Shown: in pieces, positions 1 through 12,820 of the stretch | Layout of the letters: the number at the start of each line of letters is the position of its first letter | Position numbering within the stretch: position 1 is the stretch's first letter | NCBI GenBank assembly: GCA_020746105.1 | Contig: CM036626.1 | Location: 12,046,001-12,110,000, forward strand | Length of the DNA: 64,000 bases | Direction: 5' to 3' | Source: Trogon surrucura | Taxonomy: Eukaryota; Chordata; Aves; Trogoniformes; Trogonidae | Made by a program: the position numbers and the translations under genes | The notes under the pieces: model-generated | The model's database searches: none | Told to the model about the DNA's origin: nothing | What the model saw: only the letters and a program-made list of their open reading frames with translations

Positions 1-3000
1 CTGGATCGCTTTAAGACAGTTCCCGCAGAGAAAGTGCATTAATCTTGTGGGCAGACCAAGAGGTAAAAAAAACCCATTTGTTTAATGGAAAAAAGACAGT
101 TGGAGACAGTTATTTTGCCATGGGGTAATTGCAGTCCTTGTTTAGAGAAATGAATACTAAAACCGTGTTCAGAACTAAAAGCTGTTCACACTAACACAAG
201 CCGGTACTTTTTGCCAGAATAAAAGCATGAGGCTGGAAGCAGCGAACCCAAATGACTAAATCTAAGTGCGATTTGATCCATTTTGAGGAGAGTTATTTCT
301 GTATGTCAAGGGAGGCATTTATGTGTGGTCAGGTAAAGAGCAGCCAGGGGTACATGCGAGTGGGTCAGGCAGCCGGTGACGGTTCAAACTGCAGCTGCCT
401 GGAAGCCAGTCTGCAAGGACTGGGATTTTAAAGATACCCAAGTGCCTGGAGATGCAGATGTGTACTTCAAAAGCACAGTAGAATTATCTATATGTACCTT
501 TAGGCATCTAATCACCTTTAGAAAAAGCTGTATTACTAGGAGGAGAGGTAAAAAGACATGCGTATCCATGCGCACCCATTCCGCATCTCCCATTGCTATT
601 TAGTTCCCGAGTTACACAGCCTGCACCACAGCGTGGCCAGGGGCTGTCCCAGCACTAGAGGAGGACAGCTACAGAATCCTTCCCACCTCTCCCCAGGCTC
701 CACGTGGCATCACACCCTGCGGCAATTTATGCCCCAGTAGTGGGTTTGGGTTTGATTGCAAGGCTCCACACACCCGAACCACCAGCACATCTTCCTAAGG
801 GCCGTTTGGGTGATTTTAGCATCACCGCAGCAGGTCAGAGATGGCGGTGTCAGCTCCGCATGAGAGCAGCACAGCGGTGGCCTCCCATCTTTGAAGCACT
901 TAGCCTTTAACACAAGAGAAAAACAGATCTAGAGAGGCTAAGACAGGAAAACAAAATAGGCCATTTTGAGTAAAGTTAAAAACAGATTGCATGATTTCCT
1001 GAAACTACTTAATTATTGAGCCCACTACGGCCCAAGAGCTGCTCCCATTTTGCCACTTCAGGCAAAAAGCCCTTGTTTCAGTGAAGGATCTCATCTTTCT
1101 CAAGCCTTCCTCAGCAGGTGGTCTGTATTTTCTTCTACTCAACTAAATCCAAATCTACTTAGCCCCTCAGAAAATTTGTATGAGTTCATTAAGCGAAATA
1201 CAGGCATTCAGTTCTTTGCCCATCTCCACTAATGCATACACAGCTCCAGCTCTGTATTAGAAAAGTTAAAGAAAATAAATAGATCCCAAACAACTGAATG
1301 AAAACAACTGTCAGTAATCTCCAGACTGCTTTTCCTAGAACACTGCAAAAGTTGAGCTAGAGTTCATGATCCTGCCCTACATAAAATGAGCCGAAGCATA
1401 CAGCAACAAATACACTAAATCCTTAGGCAAGACAGCCCATGCTCCCGTGAAGTGCTTAAAACCAAGAAAAACGTCACTTTTGCATTGGGATTCTGCAGCA
1501 CAATTTCACTGTCATAATACTGACTGTTTTGTGATCTCATCTCCACCTTGATCAGCACAGGGCGCCCTGAAAGCAGCTCTTTCACAGGAGCCATTCAGAC
1601 CTAAGTAGGGCTTTGAAACCCTTCATTTCTCCTCTGCAACAGGAAGACTTGAAAAATAAATAAATCTACCTTTACCAGCGAGCTCAGACTGGAATGCACC
1701 GAGTTATTTCGGGAGCAGCCCCTCCCTAATTCGATAAATAGAAATGCCTGTTGCAAAGAGGAGCCTTTTCCCTTCCCTGGCAAGTACCCCCCTCACAGCA
1801 CGTATTCACGACTTACACAAAAGACAAATGAGGGCTTGGGGAAATTTTCTCTTGAACTTATCGAAAAACTTCTGAGAGCACAGCCAGAGAGGACAGCCAA
1901 TGTCATACAACAACTGCACTTTCTAGAACAAAGCTCTTGCCCCAAAGACAACAACTGAACCTTCTTCCATTTTCCCAGCTACTTCTGGTGGACAGAAAAC
2001 CCCCACGCCAACAGTTTTGTCAGCCTCCTACCAGCACCTGTGCCAGCGCCGCTGCAGCAATGCTGCGCTCCCTTCCCAGCGCTGGGAACACGTTCCATCA
2101 ACTGCAGCTTCTTGTACTGTCAAGAGGTTTTTGTGGCATCTCCTCCACCCATTTGCACAGTCCTTTTTCCTGGCCTGTGAGCCAGGGAGAATTTGTCCAA
2201 ACTTCAAGGTTATTCCAAGAGGAAGCTATACTCCTTAAATTCCCTTCCCTGATACAGCATGAAATTCATCTCCCCACACCCTCTACATCTCCCTTTCTTT
2301 TCTTCAAAAGCCTGTATTCTTTTATCAACCAACCCTTCCAAAGCATGTATAATTTCATAACCACCTGCTGCTGTATTCACAGGATACAGATCTAGAAAAG
2401 ATACAATAGCCTATTGTTCAACAGAAAACTCCATGCTTTGTTCTTCTATTTTTTTTTTCTTTTTAATAAGAAACCAAAATTACTTTTAAAAGAACAATTT
2501 GTTTCAAGGAACCATTTTCAACCAGAAATTACATAGATAGTTAGCTGCATAGCAGTAACCTTTATTAGATCAAGATATTAGCCAGAACATGCCTCTCTTA
2601 TCAAGCAGGTTGGCTTCCAAGAGATATCAGAGCACATTTCTTTCCCCTTACAAGTCCTCAGCAGACAAATAACACTGATGGAAGAAGACTCCTGTTCCTC
2701 ATGGAGAAGTGAGAAGAATTTCAGCATTTAGTAAACAAGTATATTATCTACTTTTGTGTGTGTATGTGCACACAAAGTCCATTTAAGTTGGCTCTGGAGA
2801 GAAGCCAGACTTTGGGAAGATTTAACTCACGTCAGCTTTCACAGGATATTAAACACCTCCCAAGGACTGATCCAAGTCCCATCTGATAAGAATGAATGCC
2901 GGACCCAGCCTGCAACGCCAAGATTTGGTACTCTGCAGGTGTTCTTTAAATATATGGCATCCCATAAAAATACATAAAAGGGGAATTTAAGAATCTGCCG

Positions 3001-6000
3001 TCAACCTGCCATTAGGGTCATGTCTTTTATACACCAGAGACCTTGCTACAATGCATCATCTGTCACCCATTATTGTTTTGGGAGCCAGTGCAGAGCAACT
3101 TTATTTATCTAATCAGTGCATCTGAGGGACTGTGTGATAAAGGACCTGGAAGCAGTTCCACTCAAGCTGTACCGAGAGGTGGAAGAAAAAAATACTTGAA
3201 AAAGTCACTAGATCTTTTTATTAAACCCACCTCCACTTCTTGTTTTTCTTTGAAAATTAACTTCACCTGCTCTCTGTATAAACATCCATCTACTGTCCTT
3301 TTGCACCTCTGGAACCCGGCGGCCAACATTCGTCAGCTTGGGAGGGGAGAGAGAACAGCCTGAAGGAGGATTATTAGTCCTGTAACTTTCATTAGAACTG
3401 TGGTTTGAGTAGAAAAGGCCCAAATTTTTGCTCTCAGAAAAGCAAAAGACTGCTGTAAAAACTGTCTCTACACCAGTTTCGACACTCATTTTCATCTGCA
3501 TGGTAGGGAGAAAAACAAGGGATATTGGATGCGAAACTGTTGAAAGTAAGTGTTCTTTTGCCCTTCTGCTCACACAGGAGTTCATGGTGTTCAGGTGGCT
3601 CATGTTGAAAACAACCTAGTCCTGAATAACAACCAGAAAAAAAAAGTGAAGGTGCCATTTGGGCTGAAGCTGTCTGAAAAGAAAAATCACAGTTCAGTGA
3701 AAAGGTCATCTTTGTCCATAATAAGTCTCTTCTGCAATTCTAGTCATCTCAAAGCTTGAGATCCCACCTCAAATGAAGCAGGAGTATACATCAGCATCTC
3801 TGCACTAGAGCCAAAAAGCAATGTGTGTCCAGGTTCTCAGAGCTCCTTTTTTCTGCTGTAAGGAGCCCGGTTTCAAACAGAGGAAAATGGGAATGCCCTC
3901 TGCCCAACATATACACATATGGGAAGTAAAGAGATAGAGCATGAGTTTTGCAACAAAAGCAGGAGTAACAAAAACTGTCGCTGGATATGCTTGAGTTTGT
4001 AAATTAGTGGGTTGAGACAATAGTTTTTTCTTCTGGGCTTTGCTACAGCCAGATAACTTCTCCCAGTTCATTAGGGAAATAGCCATGTCATATCTTTTGG
4101 TTTTGGTTTTACTCCTATAGCACTTCCAAGGGAGCCCAAGTTACACAAATAAATTATGTGCTCCCAAGAGCATACATAAAATTTTAGCACCTGTGCTAAA
4201 CCTAGAGCATACAATGTGGAGAGCAACTAACAGTGATAAAACTTCAGGAAACCTGCTAGAAAAGATAACTCCTTAGATGAAGAGTTGGGGAAAGTTCCTT
4301 CTTACAGGGACCCTGCTGGTCTCCAGGACCAACATGAGTTTGACGTGGGCAAGCCCTGCACCAGCAAAACTTAACAAGGGGTAGGCAAGGGGATCGCAGC
4401 CCGGCTGCTGCAAGGAAGGACACCCCACCGCTTGTCCAGGTTAGCACCCTCTCTGCTCCCAATTGCAAGCCTGCTCTTGCTCAAGGGATAGGCCCAGAAA
4501 ATAAAAAGAGGAATGACAACTGGGGGATTTGCTGCGCCAGTGCAAGAGGTGAATGAGACTGATACAGGTCCACGCGTGGTGTGAATCAATCTTTGCCAAC
4601 AGCAATAAGAAAATCCATGCAAACCACAACAAAACCAAAACAAGGACACAAACAAACAAACAAACAAAAACCCCAGGCAAATCAGGCAATAGACGAGATG
4701 CACTTTAGTGCAGTAACATTTAATAAAAGCATGGGCCAGGGATCAAAGCGTGAGGCAAGAAAACAGATTTATATAAAACCCAAAGAATGCCACTAGCACT
4801 AGCATAAAAAAGTCAGACTATGGAGAAGGAGCTATCAAAGCTGTCCACTACCTCATTTACTACTGCACTGATCTTATCTCAACCAGGCTGTGGCTTTAAA
4901 AGGAGCTATGAAAAATCAGAGCAGTCTGGTGAACCAGAACAACCCCAGCTAACCATAGCCTACAGCCTGCACGTGCTCAGCCCCAGCCATGGGGAAAGCA
5001 GGGCTGGCACCAGGCTCGGAGGCTTTGCTGACTGCAGGGAGAGAATAAACCAGCCTGACCCAGGAAAGAGCAGCCTTCTTTCAAGCAGGGGAGCTATATC
5101 TTCACCAGCTTTTTCCATCGTCCCACGGGCCAGTGCACCAAAGCATCTCACAGCCAGGTTTGCCAGTGACACTGCAATGGGGCAATCCACCAGCTGGAGC
5201 CCCGAACCTGCAATGTAGCCCCCAAGGTTTGGGAACCCCTTTTAGGAGGACTGTCAAGACAGCTAGTACTGCTGGAAGACGGCACCTTATGAGAAGAAAT
5301 TCGATGCAGTAGGTTGCAAATCAGGTGCTTTATCCTGGATTTGCACTGCATTCTGATGCAAAGTGCTTAAAAACCAGTGGGAGTCAAGAAATAAGGAAGA
5401 CGTTCCAGACAGCATTAACTATTTTAGAAGAAAGATTTTCAGCACCCCATTTAGACTTGTTTCCAGCTTATCCACGAAGCTTCGCTAAACCTCACCAAGA
5501 CTTAATTCCCATAAATGTGATTCTCCCCTCAGTGTTTAGCTAAGTAGCAATGTTTCAAAAAAAAGTAAATACCAAATCGTGGGAGTTGGATTATTCATTC
5601 ATGTGGTAAAAGCCATTATATATGAATATATACAGATGTTCCCACTTCATGACTGATCTAAACATATGTAGATTTTAGACTCTGACACACAAACCATCTA
5701 TTATGCAATGGCCCGTGTATGCGGCTGGGCTGCTTTTATCCTTGACTGTGTCAGGAGGATTCACAGGAGCTGCGTGAGAGATGGAATAAGCTTATAGTTA
5801 AGAGACTAAAGAAAGTTTAAGCAAGAGCCTTGCTTAAAATGAAAGGACGAAGGGCGAAGGCGAGAAATCAAAGACGCAGAGAATATCAGATTTAGCCGGA
5901 CAATAACGTGAAGTAATAAAGTTACAAAGCTCAAAGTTATTTGATGTTGGAACTGGTACGGTCTGACACCATCAAACCAGCTGTTAAAAATTTGCCTGAA

Positions 6001-7679
6001 TTATCCATTAAATCCTGCTTCCAAGAAACCCTGCTCCTGTTTTTGCCCCATTTCTTCCTTCCTATCAAGCCTTGCCTTGGCTCCAGGCTCTGCCAACATC
6101 TCATCCTCCTAACAGGCTGGTGTCCAAAGACCAGCACAGCACCACCGCGACGAAAGCAAACATCTGTTTAGCGTGAAAGATGGATAAGACCCTGCTCCAG
6201 AAGAGTTATTAATGCACTCCAGCTGTTTTATGCAGCTGCCTCCATGAAAACCATTGTGCTGGTTTCCAGTTGCCTCACATTGCAAGGGTGATGCAAAGTG
6301 GGCTGAGAACTCAGCCCCAACTACAGCCAGCACAAGAATTCCCAAACAGCATAGAAACTCCGGGGGAAAACCAGAACAAATTGCTGCAAGCTGGGCTCTA
6401 CCACTCTCTGTAAGTCTCACAAGAGATGCTCACTCTTGCACCTGTGAGCAAACAGGGCCAGCCTTGGCATTTGCCTGCAGAAATTCTGCTCTGTGCAGAA
6501 TTCAAAATCCACAGTTCTGTGGATTAATTTGCTTTTTTTCCTATATATGTTTAAAATACAAAACCATCCCAGCCGAAGGATTAGCCAGCAGCAGGGTACC
6601 AGCTGCAGGAGCCACAGGCTGGGGAACAGGGACACTCACTGTACTTGCTGAGAGCCCAACCTCTCCTGAACATCACAAAAAAAGCCAGAGGGACTGGCTC
6701 ATGGCACACTCATGCCCAGGACTGGGAAAAAGTCATTTTTGCATTGCCCTAGGCAGATACTTGCTCCGCTTTCGAACAAAGGAAGGGGTCAATGTTGAAC
6801 CTGGACAAGACTCAGGGCAGAGGTGCAGGAGACCCTGCCGGAGCTGGGCTGAGCAGTCCCCAGCAGCACAGCTCACCCTGCACCCCACAGACCTGCCTTC
6901 CCCCCCCACATGGCCAACAAGGCCCAGCATGTTTATATCTGAATAAGGGCATATGTCTGAAAAGATGCAACACATACCTGCAAAGATGTGGCTGAGAGTT
7001 TTACAGATCATGGAGGATAGGAAGTAGCAATGAACTCAGGGAAAATTCAGGTGTAGCTGAAGATCATCGAGTCTTGGGAAAAAGGAGATTCATGTGATAG
7101 CCTTTCTCCACTCAGGAACACAGACCATTAAGTGTAATGCTTCACATTATGCTTCCCAAATACCCACTTAATTTTGATTCAACAAGGCACTTGTGCTAAT
7201 AAAAATTAAAACCAACAGGTTCTGTCGAGTGTGTAATAGATGTGTGGAAAAGCTGTGTGTGCAGGTGTATCTAAAATTAACTACGGATACTAAACCTGAC
7301 TGCTTTCCAAACGTCAAGAAGTCTGGCGAACGCTGCAATCACTGCCTGCACGCACTCAGCAGGATGCTGTGCAGGTACCTGCCCAGCCCCTCACCACACT
7401 GAAGGTCCTTGAGGTTGTGGGGAGGAATATCCGCACACCAGGCATCTTACATTCCTACAATGCTAATCTCTAGATGGAGTCTGGATATCTGCAAGAGCAG
7501 AAACTGCCAAGCACTTATCTCTTGCCAGTGTCTGCCAGAACCAAAGACAGCTGCCAAATAATACTTTTCCACCAGTTCTGTGCAAGTATAAATGTCTACG
7601 GGTCTATACTGGTGCAAGAGAGCTGAGTGTGTGCACAGGGAGAAGGGAGAGAAGAACTCTGCTCCATGAACATTAGATA
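1..7679. other. Intron-like sequence, no gene seen
   Basis: Only short open frames are present and none has a recognisable motif. I looked here for the expected GRIP exon 2 segment on the minus strand and did not see it. Simple repeats only. Confidence 0.6.
4647..4670. repeat. (AAAC)n microsatellite
   Basis: About five units of a CAAA/AAAC tetranucleotide lie in an A/C-rich stretch from about 4621 to 4675. Confidence 0.9.
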
Positions 7680-7815
7680 CAGCAGATTCATTTAATGATT
7701 AAACACGCATGATTGTTTGCTTATAAAACGCGGTGTCACATAAATCTGCTAGGAGCTAATTGCCTATTATAGCTCATGGTATTGCTTGAGTCGGCTGCTG
7801 AATGATAAAGGGACT
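7680..7815. promoter_or_regulatory. Possible conserved noncoding element
   Basis: An AT-rich block with several homeodomain-like cores (TAATGATTAAA, GCTAATTGCC, GAATGATAAA). The composition differs from the surrounding intron and resembles ancient vertebrate enhancers. Conservation could not be tested here. Confidence 0.2.
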
Positions 7816-10800
7816 TTCAGAAAGGAGAGAAAGCCAGTGGAGCGTTGCTCACTCACCTCTGCCGCAGCTTCCAAAACGTTTTGTTTTCCAGCTCCTGCAA
7901 GGTGAACATTTATCCCTGCTCTAAGTGATGGGTCCCTTTGCCCAGCTCACGTGAGAGGGAAGGGAGGGGGTAAATGGAAACACAAGGGGGAAGGGGAGTT
8001 CCTTTGATTCTTTTTGAAGTTATTAACAATCAACTTCTCTTTGTTTTCTCATGCCTCTTGCCCAGCCTCACAAATCACAGCAACTACGTGGGCTGTTCCT
8101 GAAGGCAACCTGGAGCTGAGGACATTCCCCACTGCCCCGACCGACCGCAGCAGTCACCTGGCACAGGCTGGCTACAGCAGCTAGGAGGGGAAAACAGCTG
8201 GAAAAAGCACCACATGCAGCACAGCAAGGGCAGGTGAGGGAGCCACGGACACAGGGTGAAACCTGGGAGCTAAGATATTAAGCAATGAGTGATATGCCCT
8301 CTGTCTCAGAGCTCTTCTAACTTCATCCTGATTTTAACCCCAGAGGTAAGAGGTTTTTGATCCAGATCTATCTGTACCTGAACATTTTCCCACTCATTTC
8401 CCTGGATTTGAGACATATCCCTGTGGCTCTATCCCAGGAGCCCATGTAGTCCATTCCTGCCTCACACACAAACATTTGATCTCCCTGCGTGGCTTCGCTT
8501 CATGCTGCAGAGGGGTCAGCTGAGGATGAACCTGCAGAGAATCTGCCTGGACATCTCCCCACACCCAGAGGGCTGCTGGGCTGCAGGTCTGAGGCACTCT
8601 TGCAGCATGAGCAACAGAGCTCAGCGTTTCATGGCAGGAAGGAACACGATCTGTTTACACAGTAGGGTATATGGGGAATTCATTACATGATTGAAAAAAA
8701 AGAACCCAACCTTTAGCAAAACACGTACATTCATCTTATGCCAAGAGTTTAATCCTACCCAAACGGTGCTGCATTCCACAAAGAAATTATCCTCTATAAA
8801 TCACTAGGGCAGGAGCAGGCCACGTCCCTCACATTTGAGGCTGAACTGATCTGCACTGCAAGAATGACCTCGTATGGATCAGCCATCATTCCGACAGAGG
8901 GAAAGGAGGGGATCTCCTCTGAGACCCCATGGAGAATCAGATTTATTGCCAGAACAACTGCACTGAGGCTGGTGACACAACAGTGGGGACCTGTTAGAGA
9001 TTTGACTCAGATCTTCCACCACCTGTTGTTTTTGCACGTGCAAAGAGAGAAGCAGATCCATGACTTAGCTCATCCGTTTGGCTGGGAAAAGCAGCTGAGC
9101 TGTGCCATCCCACCCTCTCTACGGCCAGAGCCAACACAGAGCAAGGGATGGGTGTGCCGGACCTGGGTGCTCCCTGAGCACCGAGAGGGTGAGGAGGGAA
9201 CAGAGGCTGGGAGGAAGAGTTTTTTGGGATATCAAGCAACTCAGTTTGCTCAATAGGTTCAAACTGCTTGGCGTCAGACCTCCACAACAGCAGCAGACAC
9301 CCGATCAGAGACATGCCTCCCTCCTCTGGGAAAGAGGAGGACACAATGAAGCAGAAGGACACAGCAAGTTCCATTGTCATCCATACGCCAGGGCAGCAGG
9401 GAGCCAGGTCTTACTCTTACCAGCACAAGTTCCTGCCTCTCAGGACAAAAGCACTTCTATTCTCTTTGTAACTGCTCCACAACCCTTCTCACCTTAACAC
9501 CAACATTGTTCTCCCCAAAGCCCAGCCAGCTCCTAACTTACAGCTTCATTAGGACATACCACCAAGTGTTAATTATACATCGAGATAGGAAGCTAGAGTG
9601 CTGCTGGGAAGAAAACCACAACTCTTCCACCTTTCTAACATGATTTCACAACCCTGCACAATAAGAAACAGATCAGTTGCGAGGCACAATTAAGTGGGAT
9701 CGTCTCCTCATCTCTCAGCTATACTAAATAATTTACAAGGCCATTTTGGGACTCACATGCAAAGCAGTTTAACAATGATTTAACAAAAAAGTATGACACT
9801 CCATCCTTTCATGGTTTCCAGGTGTTGGGACCAATTTACTTAACAGCAATTTTAATTTCTGGGCCTTTTTTTTCCCCTCCTCCCTACAAAAACCTGCAGC
9901 TGCTAACTATGCTGGCATCTACAACAGCTAGGAAACGAATTTCCCTGTGAAGCAAATTCTTCCAGGATGAATTGAATGAAGGCAGAGCTCATAATTGCAC
10001 ATTGCTGAAAACATTTCTGATAAAAAAACTGGGGAGATATTTTTATCCACATCTCCAGTTGAAAATTGCTGGGAAAGATGCTTTTGAAAAGCCATCATCT
10101 CCAAGCATGTAATTATCAGATCCTTGAACAAAAACACACGGTCAAAGGCAAAAAAAAAAACTTTCATTGAAATAAAATAAAAAATGGGGATGGCAATTGC
10201 TGAGAATGGAAGGAGAGAAATTCTTCATCCTGTGTGATTTCGCATGTCTCTTAAGTTAACAGACTGATTTGTAAATCCACAGATTAATAAACTTGGCAGC
10301 CAAGAACATCAAGCTTGGTTGGGTTTTTTTTTTGTTATGAACAGAATAATAATACTACTTAAAGAAAATCAGAAGCAGACTGGCAGACAGACTGTCACAG
10401 AACCAGAACTTCCTAACTCCCACTTAAGCACGCTTGTCTTGAAACAGTATTCTGCCACCTTGAATAGACAGCCGTACAATGACCCGGGGGCCCTATCCTA
10501 TCAAGGCTTAAGACCATGCATACCCTGATGGGATTACTCACATGCTAAAAATTATGCAGTAGCCGAACTGACAGCTGAAAAGAGCCTTAAACGTTCTTAT
10601 GCCTGGTAGCATTCAATTGTCAATTGATGAATGTTCCTAAATATTTATTTTTGCTCTACTTTCTCTCCTTCGGTTCTGCGCCAACACCTCTTTCTGATTA
10701 TTATTACTTGTTAGCTTTAACTGCTTCTTTTGTTTGCGACACCTACACACGCCTGAACACAAAAGCATAGGCATCCTTCACTCCAAGTTGCTCAACACCT

Positions 10801-11699
10801 TTTTCTGACCTTCTGGGCAAAATTGCGTCCTTGAGTTCAGTAGATAATATCACAAGCAATAAACATTGGCATGCACATATAAGTATCAATTGTAACAGTC
10901 CATTTTGAAAATAAATCAGTTGCTACATGCCCTAACATATGCAAACACTTTGGCATTGTGGTTATCCTTGGCTTACATGGATTAACAACACAGAACAAAC
11001 ATAAAGATAATGAATCTGGACATAAAGCCAAAAGTGAGACTTTACACACCACATGAAATTCACTCCCTTACCATGGGTCACTCAAAGCCAGCATGCACCT
11101 CTTCCAGCAATAATAGGATTTTCCTAAGCAGGTTGGCAGGGAGGTAAATGTCTGGGCTCAACACTGGACTCCAGCCGCTCGTGCTGGAAAGAAAACCTCA
11201 ACAGCAGTTGTTCAGCTGACACTGGGGACTGACACTTTTATTAAATCTGCCTGGCCTCTACATTGAAAAGCATCCTTCCACTAACAAATACGGATTAATG
11301 AGATGTGCATGAGCACAACCTTTTAAGAGGAAAACCTCTAAAACCTCCAAAGAGGAGGGGAAAAAAATGAACAAAAGGGCAATTCATTTCTATAGGCCAC
11401 GAAAAGTTGTAAGAAATTGCTTTTTCTAGAAGGAAGAAGACTGATGTAATTTTGATGGAATGGGACCCCTCTAGAAAAGAGCAAGAACACATTTCCACAA
11501 TGTAGATCACCTCATTTTTTACTTAACTGAGTCACCAAAACTGGCCACCAAAGTCTTAAAGTCATCAGCGGGTATCCTTAAGATCTTATGGAGGGTGGGT
11601 AAGACATGACAAGACTGCAGAAGAGCAAAATGCAACGTTCAACTTGGAAAAAAAACAAGACAAAACAAATAGAAGTGCTATCAGAGTAGGGGGAAGAGA
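7816..11699. other. Intron-like sequence, no gene seen
   Basis: Short random frames. There is a small imperfect palindrome at 10610-10633 (cattcaattg / caattgatgaatg). The left border of the CR1 copy may extend back to about 11590, but the match is too weak to call. Confidence 0.55.
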
Positions 11700-12820
11700 A
11701 TGACAAATCCATCACCTCTTTCAGTTTCTGGATTGACCATCTGTGTGTGAGCTGCTAAAAAACGAGGACCAGTAACCACAAACCTGGGTCTACCACAAAC
11801 AAGTTGTGCCTACTCAATTTCTTTCTATGACAGAGCAACATTTCTGGATAGATGGAAAATGCAAGTTGTTATATCTGAATTTCAAGAAATGCTTCTGACA
11901 CTGTTTCACATGCTATTTTTATAAGTATGTTTGGGAAGCAGGATACAGATGATTACAAAGTGTGTGCAAAACTGATTGGAAAACCACACACTGAGAAAAT
12001 TCATCAGTTGTTCACAATCAGAAGGGACGGATGTATTAAACGAAGTTCTGTGGGGGCCCATCCCCAGTCTAGTAAGACTCCAGGTTTTCACTAAATGACC
12101 TGGATGATTGCAGAAAGATTGCTCTTACTAAGCTTACTGACAGCCACCAGTTATGAGGGATTAGAAGAAGGCTGGGAAGTAAATTCTGAATCCCGAATGA
12201 TTCATACATGGTTGAAAAAAACAAGTGGAGGTGCAAGTAAGCTACCAGACATGGGCAGGAATAATCAAATTAATAAAGGATGGGGGAAAACTATCTAAGT
12301 GACAGCTGAGGAAGGACTCTTCAGATACTGTGGATGGCAGATCAAATGTAATTCCACAGTGCCATGTCATCTGCAAGAACAGCTAACACCCTAGCGCATA
12401 CAGAGGTGGGTATAATCCACAAGATCTGTGAAATCATCTTTTCATTTTACTCAGCACTGACAAAAGCCTCAGCTTGAGTGCAGTGCCCAGGTTCAGGTAC
12501 CACAGTTCAGAGAGATGTGGTCCAGCTGGAGTCCATTCATTGTGGTCTGGTCAGACATCTAAGAGACCACAACTTCTGAGATTGAGGGGAAAGAATGAGC
12601 TGTCTGCTGAAGAGAAGAGAGAAAGTGTTACTGCTGTCTTCAGATATCCAGAACAGTGATGTACGGAGGAAAGGAGTTATCTGTCATCTCTGTTAGAACA
12701 GGAAGCAATGGCATCAAAATTGCAGATGCCGAAAGCTTTTCCTTAATATCTAAGTCTGGTCAATGCTACCGTGTTTCAGTTGTGGATGTATTCAAAATGC
12801 AAGGTGGACAGAAGATAACA
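11700..12820 (+). mobile_element. Ancient, degenerate CR1 LINE copy (reverse-transcriptase and 3' coding part)
   Basis: Sense-strand translation of 11860-11915 gives Leu-Tyr-Leu-Asn-Phe-Lys-Lys-Cys-Phe-stop-His, the CR1 motif usually read as YLDF.KAFDTV.H. Following it in order are stretches resembling CR1 consensus: the block before the FADD-type motif near 12060-12140, the 'gcaggaataatca' block near 12255, the 'tactcagcactg' block near 12450, the 'agaagagagaaagtg' block near 12612, and the 'aacaggaagcaatgg' block near 12695. Many stops and small indels show it is long dead. Both ends are diffuse, and the usual 3' octamer-type tail could not be located. It lies in the intron of the minus-strand gene, in opposite orientation. 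This is an inactive fossil and makes no protein. Confidence 0.75.

Noticed and set aside
6254..6946. 230-codon plus-strand frame
   Set aside because: No domain or motif, no splice or promoter context, biased only by local low stop density; overlapped by frames on the other strand.
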